DNA of 64,000 nt from Daphnia pulex (GCF_021134715.1 NC_060024.1:12152001-12216000); one strand, 5' to 3'. Positions 37,232 to 51,100 are shown, numbered from the stretch's first letter. Made by a program: numbers and translations. The notes: generated by a model from the letters alone, not told the origin.

Positions 37232-38539
37232 CCACATTCAAAATATTCTTATATATAATTAGAACTTCCAAGCCAAGAAGGGAATTAGCCAGTAATAATT
37301 AGTGAAGGTCAAGAAAGTTAAGCCATGTTAACAGATTACGTTCTTCTGAAAACTTAGTTGATAGGATGATAGTTATCAATTCCCAATGGTGTTCAATGGA
37401 AACCTAGATTCTATTTAAATAAGGCTACGCCGTACTGACCAGAGTGACTACCTCAACGATTTTGCAGTTGAGAAAAGAGAAACCTTAGAAATTTTATACC
37501 GCATCTAGTATCTGTAAGTCTACAACTTCGATTTGGGTGTCAAATGTCAATATCATGTGTCAATACTGTGAGAAAAAGGATACGTACATCATTTGCATGC
37601 TAAGAGCGATGAGAATCTTTTGGTATCCGGGCACGTGTAATAGTTTTGTAAAGGGTTATACTTTTAATTTTTAGAAATTTTTCAGTTTTGATCGATATTC
37701 TAAGAAAGCACAAACAGGTTCCATTTTATGTCGTATTTTATCCTTTTTTCACGTTGATAACGTTATTAGTCAATGCCATGGGACAGTCGTGTCCTGAATG
37801 ATCAGATTTCCTGCTATTCAGAAAAATAGATTTGAAAATTCCACTAAATTCGAATTTATCGACAACAGAACTGCTATGTTACAGTATTTTTAGACGAAAA
37901 AGCGTGATTCAAAACTCTCTACACGTTTCTTCCCCAGAAACTCGACGGATTTTCTTTAACCTGCAAAATGCAATCGGCCATTATAGGTCGACGAAATTTC
38001 TGGACGCACTAAGCAGTATCGCACATGGCGGGAAATCACTTGAACGCTTTCTTTCAATGTCGTCACTCGGTAAAGACTTTTTAGGTTGATAAAATTAAAA
38101 ATTAATACATATCTAGTAAGAAAAACACGATGATTTAATATTTTAATTTCATTAAGTATTTAAAACTGTGTGTTTAGTTTCGTGTGTGACCTAGGTTCTG
38201 TTTAAAACATTGCTGTCAAGGTCGCACACGCTGCGAAACCGGAAAGCTCGTCTTCCCAACCTCAAATTTGTTTGTGTATGATCTCCAGTCTTCCTTTTGC
38301 TAGCTCATTGCCCTCGTGCAAGTCCGATCGAAAGGTTGTCTTTCAGCAGTGTCCCTCTCACCCCCACCCCTTTTCTTCGTTTAACAGAGGTAAGAATTAA
38401 CTTAATGCGATTATACTATTCAGATAGATTTGCGCCTTTATTTATGTTTGCACGTGCTTTTGATATTCGATTATAATTTACATGGCTTGTTTGCTTTTCT
38501 GTTGCTTGCAGCTTCGTTCACGCCAGCTCACATTTTGGC
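37232..38539. other. Intergenic region and zinc-finger gene leader
   Basis: The first kilobase is A/T-rich. An 85-codon open frame at 37832-38089 has no recognisable motif or codon signature and is not called. The zinc-finger gene's 5' UTR is probably split here: CAGAG|GTAAGA donor at 38390 and a GCTTGCAG acceptor ending at 38511. Confidence 0.5.
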
Positions 38540-41500
38540 ATGAACAATGATAATTTTAACCGATACATTCCATCGCTTCATCATGGAAGTGATTTATTTT
38601 TCCCTCCATTGAGTAAGATTTTTTATATTAGATTTCATTTCACATTTTGGTTTGTTTTATTTTTACTGTTTTCTTCGTTGTGATTTGCAGTGGGTTTGGA
38701 GCAAGAAGAGTTTCCTTTTACTTCTTACTACTCGTCAATTCACAACAATTCTATGAGCAATAATAATCAAAACTTGTACCGGCCTTATGACATTGAAAGT
38801 TCTCAGAGCAGTAAGATCTGTGAAGTCACAAATGGCGTCGGTGTGGTCCACAGCAGTGCGGGGTCCTTGGGCAATCGCAACGTGCTCGGGAACAGCAGCA
38901 ATGCCTTCGCGGATTTTAACGAGACAACCTCTGCCTGGCCCCACTTTCCCGACCTCAGTTATTCTCACCATTCACATTTTGACAATGCCAACTACTGGCC
39001 TCAGCTCTTTCAGCACAATAGTAATATTTCAGAGCCAATAAATGTCCACAATCTGCGACATCCCTCACCACCTTCCAACGACCCTTTACTATTCTGTCTA
39101 TCTGAAGATGATAGCAGCGGATCTATGTACGAAATAGATGTTGAACGTTCACAATCAACCTCTCCTGAAGTCATCCAAGCTACTCCTATACCTCCTACAT
39201 TTACCAGCGATTTGTTTTTATCTCAACAAAATTACCAACAACCCGCGTCTGTCTCCAACGATAGTCATCAAAAGCGTCAACTCCCGATTCGGCCGATACC
39301 TCTACAAGCTAGCGTAGTACACCCAACTCAGAATTATCCCTTCATTTGTCCTGAATGCGGCCATTATTGTTGTTCCTCCGGTGGACTTAAACGACATTTG
39401 AAATTCTGCCATGTTGTTCGGGCAAAACTTAAAAACAAGAATAACGCTAATCATGCAGAAAGAACAGAAGAGTCTGAATCTACATTTCGTTATCCGTACC
39501 ACGTGGATTCAAGGCCAGACAGTAAGTTTTTCTTTTACAATAGTTTTGTATTTATAAATCGTCATGTATTATTTTGTCTTGGTTTACTTTTCAGATAACA
39601 TCGTAAGAGCTACACCACAGACAGCGACCGATGGAATTCAATGTGAACCAATGAACTTAGGCATGAATAATTTATTCACTGGAGGTCCTTCGTTATCTGA
39701 AGAAAACAACAACATTATTCAAAGGTAGTAATTGCTTACAATAGAAAATAATTGTTTTTAATCTTTCTGATTGTGTACAGCCAAAGTATCTCAGCATATC
39801 CCACTGTTTCGGAAACTGCCATGCCGACTTTGGTGCCGATAGTCCTGCCAATACCAGATGTTCAAGATCCTCTAGAATTGCCTATTATGAGTGATTTCGT
39901 TGCTAGCGGACGAGATCGAAAATGTTCCGAGTGCCCGGTTATTCTGCATAGCGAAAAAGCACTAGTCGAGCATCTCCTTTCTCACAATAGTAATTACTTC
40001 ACCTTTTAGTAATTTTTAGTTTAATGTTCCTTAATTAAGATTTTTATTTAGTTCGTCAACCTTATGAGTGCGAAACTTGCGGGAGCCGATTTAGTCGCAA
40101 ATTTCACAAGACTCGCCACATGAAGCAGCGAGGCTGTGATGGAACTCCCCGAAATCAGTTTAACTGCGAGGTGATTTTCTTATTAAATATTATATTCCTC
40201 GATCCTAAATGTCGATTTGTATTATTAGTTTTGCGGACAGCATTTTTCACGGAAGGACAACATGCTTGAACACGTTAAAAGTCACATGGGCCAAAAGAAA
40301 AAGAGGGTCAAGTTGTCCTGTCCTATCCCAAAATGCGAGAAAACGTTTAGTGGTAAACCCCAGTTGCAGGCTCATCTCAGCGTCCATTCTGGCTTGCGTC
40401 CTTACAATTGTAGTTTCGACGACTGTAAGAAAAACTTTCCTTCCCCTGCTGCTTTGAAGAGACATCTGCACAACCACAATCAAGAGAATCCGTTCCAATG
40501 CCCTCAGGTAAGATCAACCAAATGTTAAAATTTCCTGTCACAATTTTAGATGATACATATTGTTGAATTTGTCTTGTAACAGTGTGACGCCCGCTTCGTA
40601 GCCATACATTCTCTTAACCGTCATATCAAAATTCACGATGACAAAGGATCCATTAAGACGTATGAAAGCCAACAAAAGCCATTGGATGATCACATCAAAG
40701 CACATCTATGTAAGCTTTATTCATTGCATTAATTATTGAAATGATATCAATATTATTCTATGTTTCCTTAGCCGAGGAATCGTTTGAATGCGAAATCTGC
40801 TTTCGAACTTACAAGCGAATCTGGCGACTTAAAAATCACTATAGGCAAAAGCATCATGGATACCTCTATGACAAGCCGAATTCGATAGTTGCGGGTTCGT
40901 AATTTAATCTCAAGTGAAATATTATATTGTAGTTATTCTTTGATTCTCCTTTGTAGAATCAACCTTACCCAATGTGGAAGAAAATTCGCTCACTTATCCT
41001 CACGCGTGTGACAAATGTCCAAGGAAATTCGACAAGAAGCAGGCATTGCAAGCCCATTATGTGACCCACATTCAAGTGCGTCCATTCAGTTTATTAAGGG
41101 GTCTTCTCGTAAATGTTTTTTTTTTCTAATTAGGAAACTTCACTGATGTGCACCAAATGTTCTCGTGTCTACATTAGACGAGATTGTTTGTCACGTCACC
41201 TAAGATTTAAGCACCAGCTATCGTCCGAGGAGGCTTTAGAGGTAGCGTTAACACTGTTTTCGTATGTAAATTTATTTTGAAGTATGTAGGATTATCGTAT
41301 TATTGGTATTCTAATAGACTATAAAAAATATGAACCCGAGAATATTTCAAGATGAGCCAGTCGCCAGTCTTACTGATGTTAGCCTCGTGGACATGAGCGC
41401 TCGCAGTTCTAGCAATGAAATTGCTAATGAACCACAAAATGAAAGTTCTGCATTGGTTGGAGAAATTGATGCTGAAGGTAATTCCAGCATTTTAGAAGGT

Positions 41501-41956
41501 AATGAAAATCGTTCAATAAATAAATGTGAACATATCCATATTTGACTTCATCCTTCTTCCAAAGGTCACATCATTGAGCTGCTAAGTCTACTAGTTGATT
41601 CTGGCGTGTTGCGCAGCTTTGGTTGGCCGGATTACAGCGCCGATACAATACTTCAATCTGTGCTAGTGAAGTGTGGCAAGGTAAGTTTCTGTCTAAACGG
41701 TTAAGTATTAAAACTGATACGCGAATGGCAACTGAATCTTTTTGTTTCCAAGGAACCCTTGACGCAGCCTGACATTAGCCTTGTTCAGCGTTTACGAGAT
41801 AATACCAAAAGACTCTTTTCTTTCTTGGTGGACGATCAAATTGCCATGGAAAATCTATTCAGCCGTCGCCCTATTGAGCAGGTACTCCAGCAGGTTATCG
41901 AGTTAGCTAAAGATGCTAGAGGCAGCGCTAATAATATTGTTCAACTCCCTCTTTAA
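38540..41956 (+). CDS. C2H2 zinc-finger protein, 872 aa
   Basis: Thirteen coding exons: 38540-38612, 38691-39521, 39595-39724, 39781-39989, 40052-40170, 40229-40507, 40583-40709, 40772-40894, 40957-41075, 41134-41241, 41318-41498, 41565-41680, 41753-41956; all phases agree. The N-terminal 230 residues are Ser/Asn/His-rich and probably disordered. A lone finger (CPECGHYCCSSGGLKRHLKFCH) lies near 245-265. After a linker, a cluster of about nine fingers (residues roughly 395-706) includes CSECPVILHSEKALVEHLLSH, FCGQHFSRKDNMLEHVKSH, CPIPKCEKTFSGKPQLQAH, CSFDDCKKNFPSPAALKRH, CDARFVAIHSLNRHIKIH, CEICFRTYKRIWRLKNHY and CDKCPRKFDKKQALQAHY. The C-terminal 165 residues hold no finger and include ELLSLLVDSGVL...WPDYSADTIL. 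Two fingers have the CxxxxC spacing seen in TFIIIA-like proteins, but orthology is not established. Likely a DNA-binding transcription factor; target unknown. Confidence 0.88.
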
Positions 41957-42270
41957 GTTTATTGTTTTCCTCTCCATCAATTCTCAGTCAAATTAGTTTC
42001 TCTTGTTCAAAGTCAAGACCATGGTTGGTCTCCTTGTTTTGTTGTTCATTATTATTTTTTTCTTTAAATGGCTCAGTAATTTTTCTCTTGTCATAGTCGT
42101 ACAAAGATGAATTGTTCAGTTTCGTTCTATCAATATCTATCCTATCACCTTCGCAATTAAATACAATTAATTAACAGGTAAAATCACGTGTTTCATCAAC
42201 ACAAGTATAATCATTACATTTTGAACGAATAATAATTTTTTCTCGAATTAACAACATATGGAGTAATGAA

Positions 42271-45200
42271 TCACTTGTCACCGCCGAAAATACTGGAACC
42301 CCAGGTAGAACTCATAGCACCGAAAAAGGCAGCAGCACTTGATCGCGCCGTGCTTGCGGCGTTAGCAGCGGTTGTATCAGCCTTGTTTCGATTAGATTTT
42401 TTCTGAAGAAAAATTTATTTTTTAGGATGCATGTGAAATGCAAATCCCAACAAAATGTTTGAAGTACCTGATTGATTGATGCTGTGTCTACTTTGGCTGA
42501 GGACTCTGCTAACTTATTAGTGCTGCTATTGGTATCAATGCTAGATGGCCGTTGGTTAACCAGTGGCAAAGGAAGGAAACGTGGAGTCGAAGAAACTAGG
42601 CCTACTACAGAAGGTGTTTCTGGCTTCTTACTTCCAACTGGGTTGGCTAGGCGAGCAGCCCACAGGATGGCGTGTCGATCTGAGGTCAGTAGCGGACCAT
42701 ATACAAACTGCATGCGAAAAGAAACGATGAGAAATATAAACAGTTTTCTATTAATCAGATTACTCATGTCACCTGTAAACGTTGGACAGCTCGTTTCACA
42801 TGGTTTTGAATGTGTGGATTAAAGACATCGAGATCAAATGGATCCACACGCCCCTCTAGAGATTCACACAAACTTCGAGCTTTCTCCTGCATAGGCTGCA
42901 TACATAAAAAGTTACGATCCTTATCTAATTCAAATCATGGATGACTTTCTTAAATTCATACCCTATTGTCTCTTGCTAGGAGCAATGCCCCGACGAATCG
43001 AACGTCGAATAGCAACTGAAGCGCAACTGCTTGTGATAGTGCTGTCGAATGGCCAGTGATATAATTTTCATAACATTTCAAGACGGAGCTAGCAGTGTCC
43101 TCCATAAGAAATAGCTGAGCTTTTCTGTAAAACGTTAAAATAGTCCCATTAGACAACATTCTAAGTGTTGGAGAATTAACACGACTTTACTTCGGAATGG
43201 CGTGAGGTCCAATGTGATTGATCTCTTGGCAGACTTTGAAGAGACTCTGTTGAAGCGGGAAACTCGGATTCATTGGGACTCTGATCTGAGACTGTACTGC
43301 ACTGCCGCTTTCAGCTTCCTCTTGAATGGTGATTTCATCCCATAACTGAAAATAAAATTTAAATGCGTTGAAGGTAATATTCCCCTTTTGTCAGGGAAAG
43401 AAGTTGAACAAACCGGTGTCGATTTCAAAGTATCCGCAATCGAATTCATCCGTAGCTGAGCCTCCAGGTTTTTCCCCATTGTTGCGAGTAAGTCTGCATT
43501 CCAAAGATTAAAAAGATCCAGTGACGAGCAACGTAAAAAATCGACGAGGGAATTCCACGACTTTCCTTCTCCACCCTAAGGTCAACTCTTTGTAAGGTAA
43601 GAAACTCTCTATAAAAAAGCCTTTTATACCTGTTGGGTGTCGACGCAGAGTTTTAGCTGGGGACAAAGGTCACTCAGGCCCACAACAACTTTCATAGCAA
43701 AAATAATTCGGTTGTCGTCTTTTATGTTGAAAAAGGAGATAAATCTGTCATGAAATAAGGTTTTGGTCAAGTAATCAGGTAGAAAGAAAATATTGCTAAA
43801 AGACAATACTTGCGAACGCTCTGTACACAGCGCTTTTCCAGGGCCTCGTTGATTTGTGCATGTTTATCGAACTTATCGAAAGGTATAAATAATTCTCCTT
43901 CTTCAGTTTTTCCATCTTGGTAGTATGCTAAGTCTTCTCGCAGAAGTGCTAATTTTTGATCCCACAGACTGCATAATTGCTGGACAGTAGGCATGTAACA
44001 TCGCGTCTTCATGTACACACCTAAGGAAAAAAAAAATTCAAAATTTGGTAAAGATTTTATTGACACTTGGAAATCTTTTACCACTCGAATGTTGCGGGGC
44101 CGTAGTCGATTGGGGCAAGTCATTCGGTGATTCGGTCCATAACCAAGTCTTCAAGTCAAATTTAACGTAATTTTGCTCGATTGATTGTTTGACAGTATCC
44201 AGAGCATGATCCAGTTTCCCTTGAATAATTGCTCCTACTTTTTCAACGAATGCTGGTTCAAACAGTTCTTCCCAAAGTTTTACATCAGAGCCTATCAATC
44301 TTTGCGACAGTTCACTCCACTTGTTGGCAAAGGGTTCAGCCTTTTTTTTTTAAACGAAGAAAAACGTTTACTAGCGGACTTTACTTATTATACTGACAGC
44401 TTAATTTCTACAATACCTGGAGTGTAGTGAAAGCTAAATCTCGAAGGCTGGCTAAAGTTTTTATGTTGGAAACACAGCTGAGCATTTGATTTAGCTCTTT
44501 AGGAACCAAGTCACGAATAGTTTGAAACCAGTTTTGGAATTCATTACGAATTTGACTGATGGGCAACGGTGTCCAAACTTCTTTCGTTGATGGCCTAGAA
44601 TTGTTCCAATTGATAAATTTCGCTAGTAAATGCAGCAGAGAAGACTTTAAAATTCCGCAAAATTACCGAAATTCCGTTATGATAGGTGGCAACTGTCGAA
44701 GAAATCCGGGAGTAAGCGAAAGCAACTGCACAGTAGGAGGGGCAGGGGATTGGCAGGTGGTTTTGAGTTTTTCGGACAACAAACCTTGTGGCAAGCTTGA
44801 TTCTGGAAAGCCCTCTTTGGAAACGAAAAAGGAGTATTTAACCACAGTTCTTAAATAATTACCTTTAATGAGTTCCTTACCGACAAAAAGTGCATGAAGG
44901 GTGGCAAATGATGATATAATGAATTGAAGGAAGCTCTGCAGTTGTTGCTTGATGCCACTTTGTGAAACTATGCGACTAACAGCTTCCGAACGAAATTTTA
45001 GAAAGTCAGAAAGCATTTGGTTGGAACTACTTCCGCGAAACAGTATCAAAGCACAACAGCTGTCAACGGCCATCTGTAAATTAACAAAAATTTGTAAAGA
45101 TATGCTAATCATAAGAAACTCAAATAATCAAACCTCTAGTGTGAGCTGGATCTCTGTTAGGTGATTAGTGGATTCTTTAATGATTATTTCATTAAAGGAA

Positions 45201-45865
45201 GCTAATGAAACTTTTTGTTGGTTGATTACAGGAAACCATTTTTGAACATTTGCTGCACTTCCACAAACTCCACTTTCTACACTCAGACCAGTGTGAAGAT
45301 GATATCCAAGCTGCTGAATCTGTGCTGCCGGGCAGATACTTCCAGCTTCTATTTGCTTCCATATGATTTCAGGTAACTCCATTAAAAGTCTTATCTGAGC
45401 TGCCAGTATTCTGCATTCTTTTTTGGCTTCCAAAATTTCCCTATGATATATAATAGATAGAAACAACTAAGTATAACCATAAGTATGCAAAGTTAATACT
45501 TTTGTTTCTCTGTTGAATAGAGATCTGTCTGGAAACCAAGTAGTTGTCTATGTTTCAGTGAGCCTAACTTGTCTTCCATAGTATGAAGATGTTCTGACAC
45601 TTCCTCTGACGTTTTCTTCATTTCTGTGATAGTGTCAGCAGCCTCAATCAAATCTCGATAGCGACTCCTGCAAAAATAATCAAAACTTGTTGATTATTTA
45701 TTTATTAACATTTTTTATCGATGATACGTACCCGACAGTGACCCGAAGGTCTTCTCTTTTTTTCTCTACTTCAAGTCTCATCTTTCTTAAGACCTGCTGA
45801 ATCTCCTCAAGAGTCATTTTCTCAAACAACCCATCAATATTTGAAGATAACAACTCTTGCGCCAT
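42271..45865 (-). CDS. Cog1: Conserved oligomeric Golgi complex subunit 1 (COG1), about 895 aa
   Basis: Subunit of the COG tether, which captures vesicles recycling within the Golgi and maintains glycosyltransferases. Fifteen exons: 45732-45865, 45500-45667, 45134-45440, 44881-45073, 44667-44814, 44417-44594, 44082-44340, 43810-44020, 43630-43744, 43414-43575, 43191-43345, 42962-43124, 42773-42895, 42468-42707, 42271-42402. The diagnostic N-terminus is FEKMTLEEIQQVLRKMRLEV followed by VGSRYRDLIEAADTITEMK, the conserved COG1 signature. The body carries QIRLLMELPEIIW, MAVDSCCALILFRGSS, LPISQIRNEFQNWF and LVPKELNQMLSCVS, LWEELFEPAFVEKVGAII and LWNADLLATMGKNLE. The C-terminus ends AAFFGAMSSTWGSSIFGGDK, like other COG1 tails. 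The piece between exons 4 and 5 (44815-44880, 66 bases) is open in frame and could be retained. Confidence 0.94.
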
Positions 45866-46103
45866 AATTGTAGCTACTTTAATACGATGTATTTTTGGTT
45901 CAACTGTAACTCGTTAACTTTTTCTGTCACTCGTTAGACATCCAATCGTTTTGTGTGATTCTCTGTGTGTTTTGACAGGTTCCAAGTTCCCACGTCAACA
46001 TTTCAACAAACCGGCCATTGCTTTGGGTTATGCTATCATCTCATAGATGGCGTGACTAGTTGTTTCAACTGGAAACAACACAACATATGGTGATCTAAAA
46101 AAA
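45866..46103. promoter_or_regulatory. Probable bidirectional promoter, COG1 / CDK5RAP3
   Basis: The two divergent start codons are separated by 238 bases, with no room for separate large promoters. No TATA box is apparent. Both are housekeeping genes of the secretory pathway. Confidence 0.65.
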
Positions 46104-48172
46104 ATGCAGGTAAAACGCAATTACTTATTTGATTAAATTTAAATCTGGAAATGTGAAATTTCTAACATCTTTTATAATTATATGGTGTTGTATTTTCATA
46201 GGAACAAAATATTCCTATCGACATTCAGACCTCAAAGCTACTTGATTGGGTGATAAGTCGACGACATTGTACAAAAACATGGCCTCAACAGATCACTCTG
46301 GTTCGTGAAAAAATTAATTCTGCTATTCAGGATATGCCAGAACACAAAGGAATCACTAAGCTTTTGACAGGAACTTGTAAGGATCTAGAGTTTTTATTTT
46401 AATCATTTTTTCTTATAAACTTTGCCTAGGCCTATAGATATTTTTCAATCGGGTCATGCTTTACAGATATTAACTACTTTCACTGCCTCCAAATTGTTGA
46501 AATATTGAAAGAAACTGAAGCCGATACTAGAAGCTTATTTGGTCGTTATGGCTCCCAGAGAATGAAAGATTGGCAAGAAGTTGTTCGTTTGTATGAAAAG
46601 GATAATGTATATCTCGCAGAAGCTGCCCAAATTCTGATGAGAAATGTGGCCTATGAGATACCTGGAATTAAAAAATCCATAACAAAATATGAGCAAGTTC
46701 AACATGTAAGTTGGTATTAAGGTAAAAGTTTTAGTGCACACTTTCAACTTTTTTCTTGTAATCAGGAATCTGAAAAGAAAGAAAATGAATGTGTAAAGAA
46801 TGCACAAGATTTTAGGGATAAGTACAAGTCTCTTTCAAATCAACTTGGTATTGAAGGGAAAAACATCAAGAATGAGTTGGCTGATCTACTTTGCAGTTTA
46901 CCTGAGATGTACAAAGATGTGGCTCAACAAGGAAGAAAAACAAAGGAGGCTGCTGGTAGATATAATCCATAACATTTTTAGTAAATATTTATTTAATATC
47001 CTTTTTCAAATAGCTTTTTATCGAGAATTCCTTGGACAGATGATTACCGGTAACAGCGAAGTCTCATGTCTTCCGGTGTTGCAGTACATCATTGGTAAGA
47101 AATCATTTTTTTTTTAATTTTGTAAACGTAATTGTAATTTAAATGAGAAATCTCTAGAAAATGGCAATACTACTGTGTACGAGTGGCGTTATGGCGAACC
47201 TCCTTTGCGCATTGAAGAACCCTCAGTTTTGGTAGCTGAACCCGAGGCCCCCACTACGACTGATGATGCTGTAATATGAATTTTTTATAAATAAAATTAT
47301 GTAGTTAAAATTAATCGATCATTTCCGAACAGATTGACTTTGGAGATGCAGCTATTGACTTTGGAAGCGATGACGTGGAATTGGAAACCGGAGATATTGA
47401 CTGGGGACAAATCGACATGCTTCCAGATGCCCACGAAGCAACGATAGATTTTTCGACAACCGAAGATGCCGAATTGGGAATTGTCGTCCAGGAAGCCGGT
47501 GTTGAAGGCGGAGTGGCTAGAGATATTGAAGCTCTGACGGTTTTGGACTATCACAAAACTAGAAATATGTTTATCGACGATCTTGTAGAGGTGAAATTTC
47601 TTATAAATTACCCTCATCAAATAACCATTTCTGATCGATTTCTTCTGAATTTAGTTGGAAGCTTTCTTGAAGCAACGTCTAATGGAAATTCAAGCAACTT
47701 CCAAAGAGTCCAAGGGTTTCAGTTTCACACAGACACACTCCAGCACCGAAAAGTCTCCCCAACAACTCGAAGAGATGCTCAGCCAAGTGTTGAGTACGAT
47801 CGATGCTATAAACCGGCCGAAATTGAAAAATTTAGCTCTTATTCGGGAATCACCAAGGTAATTTCTGAAATGGCTGTAGCTTGTTTTAATTGATACATGT
47901 TTCAGACTGTTTGACGTGATTGGTTTAGGTACGTTGATCGCGTAGCGAATTCTTTGCAACAGCACTTGCGATTGGCCGACAAGATGGAGGCAAATCGAAC
48001 GATTTTAGCCGAGAGGCGCCGTTCTGCTGCAGCCGAACAGGTCGGTCTCCAACCGACTTTAAAGAAGCTGATTGAACGCACTAAAGAGTTGCAGGCAGAC
48101 CTCGAGAAAAACATTTCCAAGAAATATAACAATAGGCCCGTTCATATCACCGGTGGTGTCACCTCCCTCTGA
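46104..48172 (+). CDS. Cdk5rap3: CDK5RAP3, UFM1 ligase partner, 502 aa
   Basis: CDK5 regulatory subunit-associated protein 3, a partner of UFL1 and DDRGK1 in UFMylation at the ER and ribosome. Nine exons: 46104-46109, 46202-46376, 46467-46705, 46766-46955, 47014-47094, 47158-47270, 47333-47590, 47655-47857, 47929-48172. The start is MQEQNIPIDIQTSKLLDWVI, with the family's P-I-D-I and KLLDWL block. Further signatures are RRHCTKTW, FGRYGSQRMKDWQEVVRLYE, NVYLAEAAQILMRNVAYEIP, FYREFLGQM, the acidic repeats IDFGDAAIDFG and GDIDWG (the UFIM/shuffled LIR-like W/F motifs of the family), LTVLDYHKTRNMFIDDLVEL and the C-terminal coiled coil RVANSLQQHLRLADKMEANR. It ends GGVTSL. Length matches the human protein (about 506). 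Confidence 0.95.
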
Positions 48173-51100
48173 GAAGAAAAAGTTTAAGCAAACTTTTTGG
48201 GGTTTTTCTGTTTATTTTGATGGTGAGATTCTCTATAATAATACAATCTTTATCTTATTCAATTAAAACATTTCGTGTAATTCTCAAATTGAAATGTTAA
48301 CGCTAATGAGCTAATGGTTTCCTCCAAAATCCAAACCTTCCGTCCTCCCCTTATTTATTGTTTTTCTGCAAGTGTACCAGTTCCGGTGGGTGTGTGTGTG
48401 TGTGTGAAAACGAGGCAGGCAGCTGATCGAATGCCAAATCAATGGACAGTTTGTTTGCTTTGTGCACAGCGGCAGTCACGCTGTCGGGCCCTTTTTTATA
48501 TAAAAACTAAATGCCGTGGGTTACTGGGTAGACCCCTGAAGAAACACACACACACACTACTCTTTCCCTGTTTGAACCTGTATGTCTTTGCTAGTACTAT
48601 TGCTGTTGGTTCTCTTGTTTTCTTTTTCTTCTTCCCCAATAGGGTCGGAAGAATTTTAACAGATTTATTTATCTGAATTCGTTACAAACTTTCACTGCCT
48701 GGTCTCCTCCAAATTCTCCGGACTTTTGGGTGCTTCCTTTTCCCGCCATTTCCCAGAATAGCTCACGTGTGTCATGGTGATGTATTTCTTTTTCTTCAAC
48801 TTTTTTTTATTATTATTATTTCTAATCTTTCCTGATTCGCGAAAACAACAACAACATGTTTTTACTTCCACGAAAAAGGATCGTTTGGAATGGAAACGCG
48901 TCAACTTTGTGACGTCATTTTCTTACTTTTTGATTGTTTTCTTTTTGACAGCTAGGTAAATGAAGCAATCACGGAGAGGCATCAGAACGATGCAGTTTAT
49001 GCGATTCTCTTACGAGGGGCATCGTAAAAGAATCATGTGAGGGATCGTTTTACGGCCCGTCTAGTAAATCATCTTCAGTCGATGACTAACAGAATGGCCC
49101 GTTAACATAGCAGGGGTGTTGGTGGGCGACGGGAAATAACGTTGGGAGGAAGAAGAAGAAGAAGGTGGTACAGTGGGAGAGAGATTTCTGGCAATCTAGT
49201 GACGACGAGTGTTTTTTAAAACGGCCAATGAATTGACTTAAGGACGCCATTTGACAGTAGATTACAATAGCGGCGGCGGCTTTTCTTCAAGTGTCTTTAA
49301 GAGACAACCGGCCGCAATCGCCGGGCAGTGGAAGGGAGCGCGAGCTTGGGCGGGCCCCGTGTCAAAACACGATCACCTTTTAATAGTTGAGTCAAAGTGG
49401 TCATTTTATACTTGATGGGCACATAACACGACCCCTAAACAGCCGTAAACAGCCACCCAGCAGCAGGCCCCTATGGTTTTTCTCTCTGTTTCTTTTCTCT
49501 TCTACATACTTGTTTTTCTTTTTTTTATTTTCTTCTCTATGATGGCCCGATTCGAGCCTGTTCGACTTGGCTCAGCAGCAATCACAACAAACAAACCATT
49601 TCCCCTCCGGTTCGCAATACCCTTCTTCCCGTTTCTACCGAACATTTCTTTCAAAATTCATAACTGAAACGCCATTTTATAAATGTGTCCAACTATTGTG
49701 TGCAACTTCGAAATTCGTATTGGTATTTTAAGTTGGGATTTTCAAAAAAAATTTCTACCCAATTGGTAAGACTGAATTCAGAGGCCTTGTGTTATCCTTG
49801 TGCTTCTCTTTGTGCGTCCACGCCGACAGGGTTCTTCCTCTTCTCTGTATACATACACATTCACACACAGACGCTGCTAGGACACATGCAAGCAAAAGGC
49901 CTGCTGTCATTCCCAATTTTCTTGTTTCTTTTCAAAAAGAAGGAAATTCTTTTCCGTGCTCAATTTTATTGTCTAGTTAAGAAATTTCCAAGTTTGTATT
50001 TTTTTATTTTTCGAAATTTTTATTTTTTTCCCCTTTTTTGAAAAGAATTGAAACGAGTAGGAAAAAGGAGAGAAAAAAGATGAAATCATCCAGCCTAATC
50101 ACAACATAGTGGTGTTCATTAATTTTACAGCTAAGGTTATGGAGCCGCCGCTACCGCTGCTCCTGGGCTCCTACCACCGCCGACACACATACGCGCTCCG
50201 TCGTCGGGCGTTGTTCAGACCGCAGAAATCGCTAAAAATTCCTTTATGAGCTCGTTAAAGCATAAAATAAGCGCTTTAATGTGTCGTATAAGCAGAGAAG
50301 CCCGTCAAGAGGAGGTGGTGGTGGTGGTAGAAGAGAGAGAAGGTCAGAAGAAGAAGAAGAACTAAACAGCAGCAGCAGCAGCAGTAAGTTTGTGCTGCTT
50401 TTTCCTTCCTTTTCTGGTCTCTGAAAGTCGGCGCCCGAAATTTTTTATTTTTTATTACAGGGTCCCTTGCGTGTGTGTGTGTCTGTGTCTGTGTGTACGT
50501 ACGTGCGTTTGTGTTTGTTTAGTTTCGCGGATGCGCTTCAATGAGGGAAGGAAAAACAAGACACACACACAGAGAGAGGAGAAAAACCTTTTTTCTCCCC
50601 CCTTCTGGCCTCAAAAAAGAAAGAAGAAGAAGGAGGCAGTTGGTTACATTTGGTCGATGAGCGCTAACGAAACGTCCGGCCCACCCATCTCAAGAGTTGA
50701 CGTCCATTCAGTGTCGTTGTCAGACGTCAAAAAAGTACATCGCGATAATTACAGTGAGAAGAATTTGAAATTTTTTTCCGGATTTGGATGTGTCCACCGA
50801 AAAGGATCGTCGCAATTCAAGGTAAGCTCTAAACACTTTCTTTTTGAATTCTCTTTATATGGGGTTTTCGGACTGGTATAGAACTCACGTAGCGTCGATT
50901 CAAACAGTATTATAACGAGGCCTCCAAGTTCTTCTTTTGAATTTTTATGATTACGGTACAAGGTCGCTCTCAGTTTCGCTTTTTTCCTTTTTTTCTTTTA
51001 CGGTCGATTTTTCGGGTGTTTGAGTTTGTTCTCTGCCCCTTGTGAGATCAGGTAAAACCCGCTCGTAAGATCCAATAAAAACCAGAGGAATATTTGAAGT

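Noticed and set aside
37832-38089. 85-codon open frame between the selenoprotein and zinc-finger genes
   Set aside because: No motif, no splice context, no homolog recognised; open frames of this size occur by chance here.
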